Of a stretch of 6,375 nt of DNA, positions 1 to 5,700 are shown piece after piece; position 1 is the stretch's first letter; every line of letters begins with the position of its first letter. A model generated the notes under the pieces. It did not search any database, had not been told where the DNA came from, and saw nothing but the letters and a program-made list of their open reading frames with translations. The translations under genes were made by a program, and so were the position numbers. The DNA comes from Lachnospiraceae bacterium UBA3287 (GTDB lineage: Bacteria > Bacillota > Clostridia > Lachnospirales > Lachnospiraceae). Location: contig DETN01000038.1 of the NCBI GenBank assembly GCA_002362155.1, forward strand, positions 1 to 6,375, in the 5' to 3' direction.

Positions 1-272
1 CCTATATGTCCCATATGGACAGGATCGCGGAATATCTCGGCGTCTCGAAAGTTTATCTGACAGGCGGTGAAGACGAACAGATCCGCAGGGATACGATAAC
101 ACGATCCGAAGTGGAGATCATCCGAATGCTGCGTGACCTGGACCAGAGAAAAAGAGAGCTTTCCTACCAGATCATTAAGGGGTTCTGGGAAGATGAGAAA
201 AAGCTTCAGGCCATGAAGCAGGAGTCCTTAAGGGATATAATGCCGGATGCGGTCAGGAACAGAGGTCTCTGA
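1..272 (+). CDS. Helix-turn-helix (Cro/C1, XRE-type) regulator, 3' part only
   Basis: This is the C-terminal end of a probable DNA-binding repressor whose start lies before the window. The frame is already open at base 3, so the ATG codons at 6 and 15 are probably internal. The readable protein starts with a segment containing DRIAEYLGVSKVYLTGGED. This matches the end of the Cro/C1-type HTH domain, where the last helix (IAEYLGVS) is followed by the common 'xxYLxGG' end. About 65 charged, mostly helical residues follow (ITRSEVEIIRMLRDLDQRKR), as in the linker and oligomerisation tails of small XRE regulators. The stop is TGA at 270-272. The recognition helix cannot be seen, so no target can be proposed. 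Such regulators commonly sit in prophages, integrative elements and toxin-antitoxin loci. That fits the degraded region that follows, but which genes it controls is unknown. Confidence 0.65.
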   Translation, partial: YMSHMDRIAEYLGVSKVYLTGGEDEQIRRDTITRSEVEIIRMLRDLDQRKRELSYQIIKGFWEDEKKLQAMKQESLRDIMPDAVRNRGL

Positions 273-582
273 AGGGGGGCGTCTGCCTGAAAATGAAGAT
301 GAGACAGACCGGCATCGGTTATCAGACAGGAGGCGCAGACATGCGCCTGGAGAAAAGCTCATGAACGGAGACCAGCTGAAAAAATACTGGAAACCTGTGG
401 GGGGCCGTAACGGATCCTCCCGGTGCAGAAGATCCTGCCCCTGAGATCTTCCGGAGTCCCGGCAATAAGAAATATTTTGCCATGCCTGACAGGGGCCCCG
501 AAATTGAGGCGACTTCATTCTTGTCCATAAAAATCAGAACACGGATGATCCGGGGTCTTACAGGACGGTCCCTGCCCTGTGA
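273..582 (+). other. Coding-like but broken stretch, no intact gene
   Basis: No complete gene is convincing here. The best start is ATG 361, with GGAG at 349-352 and 8 bases between. It reads MNGDQLKKYWKPVGG and reaches a stop at 442-444 after 27 codons. A run of six G (399-404) lies just past this start. A one-base shift there would enter an 85-codon frame open from 380 to a stop at 634-636, with plausible content such as EIFRSPGNKKYFAMPDRG and LPCDAIRYWTDICDGAPL. A further shift near 590-635 would join the frame of the next feature. I read this as the eroded 5' part of one gene, but other frames are also open in places, so the assignment is weak. Confidence 0.3.
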
Positions 583-1170
583 TGCGATCCGATACTGGAC
601 GGATATCTGCGATGGGGCTCCTCTCATCGGATCACCATAGAAATATCACAGTGTTCCGACCAGACGCTACTGCAGCTGTCGGACAAGAGTTTTGAAGCAG
701 TATCCGGTAAAAGAGTGATCCGGAGGTATCTGGAAGATTTTCTTGAAGGGGTGATGGAAAAGCCGGCCAATGACAGGGACTATGCAGACATTTTGATCGA
801 AGATCTTCAGTATCCCGCAGACCGGGATAAGAAACGATATGACAAGTACTGCAGAGCTTTCAGCCTGTATTTTAAAGGAGGAAAAACAGTTTCCGAAACG
901 GCCCGCTTAATGCATGCGTCAGGAAAAGGGACATATTATACATTATGTTCAGGGATGCGTACCCTCAGGGGGAATCATAGGGAAGCAGGAGTACCTTCAG
1001 CTTCAGAGGAATATCTGCGGTTCAGACAGGAGCCTGGAAAGACATATGAAGCGTACGCGGCAGAAATGGCTTTCAATGAGGACGGACCTGTTTTTTCTGG
1101 ACACGATGCTGTCCATACCCGGTCTTTCAGCCGGAACGCGGAAAATCCTCTGCTTGACCAAAAATATTGA
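583..1170 (+). pseudogene. Probable broken gene with a helix-turn-helix-like segment, function unknown
   Basis: The frame is open from just after TGA 580-582 to TGA 1168-1170. The only conventional in-frame start near the front is GTG 715, which has no ribosome binding site. The codons before it already look like protein (ITIEISQCSDQTLLQLSDKS), so the natural start seems lost upstream by frameshift. From 715 the protein has a charged helical stretch, then RYDKYCRAFSLYF, then a likely helix-turn-helix at bases 883-948 (GKTVSETARLMHASGKGTYY). That segment resembles the region-4-like HTH of sigma-factor-like regulators. The C-terminal end is ambiguous: the +1 frame (911-1186) also looks coding near its end (TDLFFLDTMLSIPGLSAGTR) and stops directly at the next start, so a second frameshift around 1020-1070 is possible. 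I do not recognise the family. A DNA-binding role is inferred from the HTH-like segment only. Confidence 0.4.
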
Positions 1171-1186
1171 AACCGCGGGAGGATGA

Positions 1187-1618
1187 ATGGCTCTGTCAGA
1201 TCAGGATTACATCCCTTTGGCGGAAAGAAAGAACTGGAAGGAGATCAGTGATCTTAAGTCCGATCTTTCCGGCAGGCTCAGGCCGGCTGCCGAGGAAGAA
1301 AAAGAAAGGCTTTTACCTGCAGACATATGGCGCAGCCGGCACTCAGACCAGTCCGATTGCTGCAGAGAGCCTCTGCAGCTGCTGCCTGGAGGCTGGAAGG
1401 GGCAGGAGACTGATATGCGTTTATCTGCAGGTGCGGCGGGGATCCACCGGTTTTCCCGGGGGGATGGATGCTGCATCGTTTTTTTAAAATCCGGGGCAGG
1501 GGCGGACGATGTTCCGCCCGGGGATCTTTCCTTTCCGGACCATATGGAAGAAATCGTCACGGAAGGAGATCCTTTCAGCAGACTTATCAGACTGCCGGAC
1601 GAAGCTGAAAAAAACTAA
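1187..1618 (+). CDS. Hypothetical protein, 143 residues
   Basis: This is an unrecognised ORF starting at ATG 1187. GGAGG at 1178-1182 gives a spacing of 4, short but workable. The start directly follows an in-frame TGA at 1184-1186 (TGA ATG), which closes the open frame running from 911. Residues 1-48 look convincingly coding: charged and helical, with LAERKNWKEISDLKSDL and PAAEEEKERLLPADIW. The middle (about 49-95) is odd, with paired cysteines (DCCRE, DGCCIVF) and many Gly and Arg, and may be noise or a shifted frame. The last 40 residues are acidic and plausible (SFPDHMEEIVTEGDPFSRLI). No signal peptide, membrane segment or catalytic motif is visible. A 26-base gap separates it from the next gene, suggesting co-transcription. 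It could be a genuine small protein or another fragment of the decayed block; I favour neither strongly. Confidence 0.4.
   Translation: MALSDQDYIPLAERKNWKEISDLKSDLSGRLRPAAEEEKERLLPADIWRSRHSDQSDCCREPLQLLPGGWKGQETDMRLSAGAAGIHRFSRGDGCCIVFLKSGAGADDVPPGDLSFPDHMEEIVTEGDPFSRLIRLPDEAEKN
1359..1379. repeat. Perfect 9-bp inverted repeat with 3-base loop
   Basis: GCTGCAGAG at 1359-1367 is followed by AGC and then its exact reverse complement CTCTGCAGC at 1371-1379. It would form a tight hairpin in DNA or RNA. It lies inside the 1187-1618 ORF, in the part whose coding character is weakest. No T-run follows, so it is not an intrinsic terminator. Confidence 0.45.
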
Positions 1619-1644
1619 AAGAATTACCGGGGAGGCGGGAATAT

Positions 1645-1905
1645 ATGAGATCAATGTACGAAATGGAACTGGACATGATGAAAGAGAAGGCTTACAAAGA
1701 AGGTTATGAAGAAGGCCTGAAGCTGGCTCTGATCGAAATGGTTAAATCCAGAATCAGAAAAGGGCTGGATCCGGAGACTGCCGCAAAACAGCTGATGCGG
1801 GAAGAGGAGGTGATCCGCCCGATCTATGACATGATCCTGGCCATGCCGGAGGCATCCGAGGAGGAGATCCTGGACGCTCTGGAGAAGCAGGAAGCGCAAA
1901 AGTAA
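1645..1905 (+). CDS. Small helical protein resembling the C-terminal tail of Rpn/PD-(D/E)XK nuclease-transposases
   Basis: The start is ATG 1645, with GGAGG at 1631-1635 and 9 bases between, an ideal ribosome binding site. The stop is a double TAA at 1903-1908. The 86-residue product is almost entirely charged helix. Residues 14-25 carry the Glu-Gly repeat typical of these tails (EKAYKEGYEEGL). A helix LALIEMVKSRIRKGLD and an 'ETAAKQL' segment follow, and the acidic end is PEASEEEILDALEK. In Rpn-family proteins, widespread in Clostridia, a similar Gly/Glu-rich tail follows an N-terminal PD-(D/E)XK nuclease domain of about 200 residues. No such nuclease domain is visible upstream, so this is either a remnant with a fortuitous start or a free-standing small protein. 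The good ribosome binding site and the terminator just downstream favour expression. The family link rests on tail style alone, a low-complexity signal, and is tentative. Confidence 0.6.
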   Translation: MRSMYEMELDMMKEKAYKEGYEEGLKLALIEMVKSRIRKGLDPETAAKQLMREEEVIRPIYDMILAMPEASEEEILDALEKQEAQK

Positions 1906-1914
1906 TAAATCTGC

Positions 1915-1960
1915 CCATCGGGAGAGCATCGAATAAAGGGCGCTCTTCCGATGGCTTTTT
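1915..1960 (+). terminator. Rho-independent terminator after the 86-residue gene
   Basis: CCATCGGGAGAGC (1915-1927) pairs over 13 positions, with one G-T wobble, with GCTCTTCCGATGG (1942-1954). The loop is 14 bases and five T follow at 1956-1960. It starts 9 bases after the stop codon and clearly ends the left-hand transcript. There is no comparable T-run for the opposite direction. Confidence 0.88.
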
Positions 1961-2186
1961 ACTGCCAGGGCCTTATGTTTTTGTCAGGCGGCGGGAGGCA
2001 GAAACGCATCTGCTTGTATTATTTGTTCACAGGAACAGTAGGCGGACAGGATCGGGACCCGGATATGATAGGATCCCTCTGCCTTTTCAGAGACAGGCGT
2101 AACAGCGTTATAGCGGAAAATTCTGCCTGCCCGGCACAGACACCGGATCAGGAGTGAGCCGTGTTTTATTTCGGACCAGGGAAAAC
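1961..2186. other. Intergenic stretch without a supported gene
   Basis: An open frame covers 1951-2157, but its ATG lies inside the terminator stem, it has no ribosome binding site, and the product looks random. I see no RNA gene or mobile-element end here. The only notable pattern is an operator-like sequence near 2097-2116, described separately. Confidence 0.6.
2097..2116. promoter_or_regulatory. Operator-like imperfect palindrome upstream of the promoter
   Basis: GCGTAAC and GTTATAGC form imperfect inverted halves around a short centre. The end, TATAGCGG at 2109-2116, is the exact reverse complement of CCGCTATA at 2199-2206 inside the promoter spacer. Two related sites about 90 bp apart would suit a dimeric repressor, but 8-bp matches can arise by chance. 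Confidence 0.22.
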
Positions 2187-2215
2187 TTGACCCGGAGACC
2201 GCTATAGCCTATTCT
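2187..2215 (+). promoter_or_regulatory. Sigma-A-type promoter for the 2305 gene and SNF2 gene
   Basis: TTGACC (2187-2192, 5 of 6 to consensus) and TATTCT (2210-2215, 4 of 6) are separated by exactly 17 bases. An A-rich segment (GAAAA, 2181-2185) lies just before the -35 box. The predicted start is near 2222, giving a leader of about 80 nt before ATG 2305. The spacer holds the 8-bp palindrome GCTATAGC (2201-2208). A repressor bound there would block polymerase, so regulation is plausible but not shown. Confidence 0.6.
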
Positions 2216-2229
2216 GATGAAAACAAAAG

Positions 2230-2265
2230 CGCGGCAGGGGAGGAAATGACCGGTCTTTCCCCGCG
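2230..2265 (+). promoter_or_regulatory. GC-rich leader hairpin
   Basis: CGCGG (2230-2234) can pair with CCGCG (2261-2265), continuing after a two-base bulge with GG against CC. Alternatively GGGG (2237-2240) pairs with CCCC (2259-2262) around the inner palindrome GACCGGTC (2248-2255). The leader RNA is therefore likely folded here. No T-run follows, and no known riboswitch class is recognisable. It could affect stability or ribosome access, or be incidental. Confidence 0.3.
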
Positions 2266-2288
2266 GGAAGCACAGTGAAGTGCGCATG

Positions 2289-2296
2289 GGAGGGGG
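2289..2296 (+). promoter_or_regulatory. Ribosome binding site that selects ATG 2305
   Basis: GGAGGGGG ends 8 bases before ATG 2305, an optimal distance. The alternative in-frame GTG 2275 lies upstream of this site and has no comparable purine run at the right distance, so the shorter protein is preferred. Confidence 0.7.
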
Positions 2297-2304
2297 TTAA
2301 GGAA

Positions 2305-2718
2305 ATGGCCATAAACAAAGAAACGGTGGAGCAGTTCCGGGCGGATTTTAATAAGGCTATGGAGGAACTGGAAGAAAAATACGATCTTACGATAAAGCTT
2401 GGAACGATTTCCTACTGGAAAGATCATTTCACGGCGCAGCTGGAAGCCAATGCGGGAAGAGATCCGGAACAGATCGCAAGAGCCGCATTCGACAGAAATG
2501 TCTGGAAGGTGGCGGAGTATGGCGTCAGGGAAGGCATGTATATGCGGATCTTTGTGGGCAGGGACAAGAGGCGCTATGCCCTGACCGGCATCAACACAAA
2601 GGCCTCCCGCTATCCTCTGGAGTACATCGATATCCTGACCGGCGAAAGGTATAAGTCCGGCGGCAGGATGATCGATCATATCACGGACGAGGTCTATGTG
2701 GAATCTTCCTATGAGTGA
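2305..2718 (+). CDS. Phage/mobile-element-type hypothetical protein, 137 residues
   Basis: The product begins MAINKETVEQFRADFNKAME and is soluble, with no signal peptide or membrane segment. An N-terminal amphipathic helix covers about residues 5-30. A 'Y-x-L-T-I-K-L-G-x-I-S-Y' beta element with a KDHFTAQLEA strand follows. The C-terminal half carries RRYALTGINTKASRYP (about 89-104) and LTGERYKSGG (about 111-120). From memory, this order resembles small unnamed phage proteins in which a helix and 'KxGxIxY' strand precede 'YxIxGINPRAxKYP' and 'GxxYKF'. Their function is not known to me, and no catalytic residues stand out. It is the first gene after the promoter at 2187-2215 and lies 62 bases before the SNF2 start with no terminator between, so co-transcription is likely. 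Codon use matches the SNF2 gene. Confidence is high that it is a gene and moderate on the phage link. Confidence 0.78.
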   Translation: MAINKETVEQFRADFNKAMEELEEKYDLTIKLGTISYWKDHFTAQLEANAGRDPEQIARAAFDRNVWKVAEYGVREGMYMRIFVGRDKRRYALTGINTKASRYPLEYIDILTGERYKSGGRMIDHITDEVYVESSYE

Positions 2719-2780
2719 GACGGCACTTCCGAAAGACAGAAAGGGGAAGAAATCATCCGGTGACGGATACAGAGGGACTT

Positions 2781-5700
2781 ATGAGCGAAACAAAGTTTAA
2801 GACCATACAATATAACTGGAGAAAAGCATTTAGCCAGGCGGCCCTGGACGGCGGGGAGAAGGATGAGAAGAACGGAAAGTTTCTTTCCTTTGAGATGGAT
2901 CCCGAAGGCAGATGGGCAAAGGGGGTGACAGCGGGAGGCTTCACGGTCTTTGCGTACCAGATGCCCCTGACCTACTCGGAATGCCAGGACAGCAATAACT
3001 GGTCCTTCAATGATAAAGTGTACGATCAGGAAGAATACGCGGACCACTGGGCCAAATATGACTGTACCTGTTCCGTGGGGAGAAAAGGAGAACCATGCCG
3101 CCATCTGGCCTCCCTTATGTTCCGCTTTGAGAAGGTAAGGGGGCCCTTTGTCTTTACCCAGACTAAGGAGGAGTACCAGGAAGAGATCCGCCGGCAGAAG
3201 GAAGAGGAAGAAGAGAGGAAAAGGCAGGAAGAGAAAAGCCTGAAAGAGTCCAGGCGTATTAAGTCCCTGGATATTCTGGAGAAAAAATTTCCCCTGCCCC
3301 GTCTTACGGACGAGATCCGCTTCAGGCCAGATCAGATGCTGGAGACGCTGGAGACCAACGCCTACGAGGCGGAATGCTTTGATCAGATGCCGGAAAAGGA
3401 CAGGCAGCCCGCCATCCGCATGGAAACGGATTTCGACAAAGATACGGGGCATCAGGTCCTGCGGGTCTCCACCGCGGAGGAGACCGCGGAAGGCCGTGTC
3501 AGGATGGTCCTGGAGAGCGGAAGCATCCTTTCTTTGAAATGTTCCTGCGGAAGATGCCATTATAATGAATACAGGGGCTACACCCGCCTGATGAATACCC
3601 TGTGCTGCCACAGCCTGGCTGCCTTCGGGGTCCTCTGGGACAGGGTGGCGGCCGAGAATCCCGGGGATGCCACGGACCGGAAGGGGCTGCGTTTTCTGAA
3701 GGCCATGGCAGAGGGCAGTCCTGCCGTCCCGGATGCGGCACCGGCCATTCAGAAGTCTCCCATCGTGGTACTGACCCCCAGGATCACCAGTGTAAAGGGA
3801 GAGCTGCAGCTGGCCTTCTCGGTGGGGATCAGGGGAGAGAGGGACTATGCCCTGCGGGGACTGGAAAAGTTCTATAACGCCGTGGAAAGGGAGGACATCT
3901 TCGAGGCATCCAAAAAGACGGCCATCGACTTCAAACATCTGACCTTTACGCCTCTCTCCATGAAGTGGTACGACTTTATGGCTACCCGGGTCCGGAACAT
4001 CTTTAAGATCAACCGGAAGCTGGAGAGCGGCTCCTCCTGGTACACCAGCGTCAAGCAGCTGAGCGTCGGGTCCGGCGTCCCTCTGGACGGGAGCGACCTG
4101 GATATCGTTTATTCCCTGGCGGAAGGATCGGAGCTTCTCTACCGGATGGAGCCGGATAGTACGGGAAGATCCCGGAGGGCCGCAAAGGATGAGGGAAACG
4201 AAGAAGTCTATGTAAAGGCCGGGCCCGCAAGGCTTGGCATACGGATCACCCTGGACCCCGAAAGAACAAAGGACGGGAAGCTTACGGCCATCCGGCTGGG
4301 GATTGTCCTTCCCCGCCTTTTACGGGGCAGTCAGTACCGCTATATCCTGGACAGAGAACAGTTCGGCAGGATCTCCCCGGAGGAGATGAGAGTGCTGAAG
4401 CCTTTTCTGGATATGGCGGGAAATGCTTCGGAGTTTACCTGTACCATCGGAAGCAGAAGGTTTCCGGAGTTTTATTACCGGACCCTGCCGGCCCTGGAGG
4501 AATCGGTCCATGTAGAGATCGACGACAGGGTGGGAGATCCCGGAGAGGGCGTTCTGCCCCCGGAGCCGGTCTTTACCTTCTACCTGGACAGGGAGGACGA
4601 GACTGTTACCTGCAGAGCCGTGGTCTCCTACGGGGAGAAGAAGGAAGACCTTTTCCCTTCCGCTGGGACTCTCAGGGGAGGGATGAGGGACTTTGATCAG
4701 GAGGAGAGGGTCCTGAAGGCCGTCAGAGCCTTTTTCCCGGACTCTGATCCAAAGTCCTGTACCTTCAGAGGACCTTCGGATACGGACAGCCTGGTCAGGA
4801 TCCTGACGGAAGGAATATCCGTCCTGTCGGGCCTTGGAACGGTCAAGGGATCGGACGCCTTCCGGGCCATGCGGGTCCGCCCTCTGCCCCGTCCCGTTTT
4901 CCGGGTATCCCTGGAAAGCGGCCTTCTGAACCTGTCTCTTCGTACGAAGGATATGACGGAGGAAGAGCTTCTGGAGCTCCTTTCTTCCTACCGGAAGAAG
5001 AAGCGCTGGCACAGGCTCTCCTCCGGAGACTTTATCGACCTGCGGGATACGGAGGCCTTTTCGGAGATGGAAAATCTCTCCAGTGCTCTGGATCTTTCCC
5101 TGGAGGACCTGGTCCGGGGAAGGGGCAGTATGCCCCAGTACAGGGCGCTTTACCTGGACAGGATCCTGGAGGAGCACGACGAGATCGCATCCTCCAGAGA
5201 CAGACACTTCAAGAGCCTGATCCGGTCCTTCAAGTCTGTACGGGACGCCGACTTCGAAGTGCCCTCTGCCATGGAGGATATCCTGCGGCCCTACCAGGTC
5301 CAGGGCTTTGCCTGGCTGTCCACCCTTGCCCAGGCCGGCTTCGGAGGCATCCTGGCGGATGAGATGGGACTGGGCAAGACCCTTCAGATGCTGGCCTTCT
5401 TAAACAGTCAGTATCTTTCCGGAGAAAAAGCGCCGGCCCTGGTGGTCTGCCCTGCCTCCCTGGTCTACAACTGGCTGGAGGAGTGCCGCAGATTTGCCCC
5501 GGACCTTCCGGCGGCGGCCATGGCCGGAGGCACTGCCGCCAGAAAGAAGATGGCGGCTCAGATGGGGAAAGGAGAGGGGGCCTGGCTTTATATCACCTCC
5601 TACGATCTCTTTAAAAGAGACATCGCCCTTTACGAAGACATCCGGTTTTCAACGGCCGTTCTGGACGAGGCCCAGTATGTGAAGAACCGGTCCGCGGCCG

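Noticed and set aside
228..627. Two overlapping minus-strand open frames
   Set aside because: Neither has a convincing ribosome binding site, and the products are Pro/Ser/Arg-rich with no domain character.
586..633. 8-bp inverted repeat GATCCGAT / ATCGGATC
   Set aside because: The arms are 32 bases apart and do not extend, and they do not flank a promoter; likely chance.
1951..2157. 68-codon + strand open frame
   Set aside because: Its ATG is within the terminator stem, it has no ribosome binding site, and the composition looks random.
2217..2278. Two overlapping 10-codon leader ORFs (ATG 2217 and ATG 2246)
   Set aside because: The first has no ribosome binding site and the second has GGAGG only two bases away. 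No codon pattern suggests attenuation.
2709..3938. 409-codon open frame on the minus strand
   Set aside because: It lies fully opposite the SNF2 gene and mirrors its codon bias. The product is low-complexity Leu/Phe/Pro/Gly-rich and lacks domain motifs, while the + strand carries clear SWIM motifs.
4320..5207. 295-codon open frame on the minus strand
   Set aside because: It is antisense to the SNF2-associated region, which reads continuously on the + strand. The product resembles no family.
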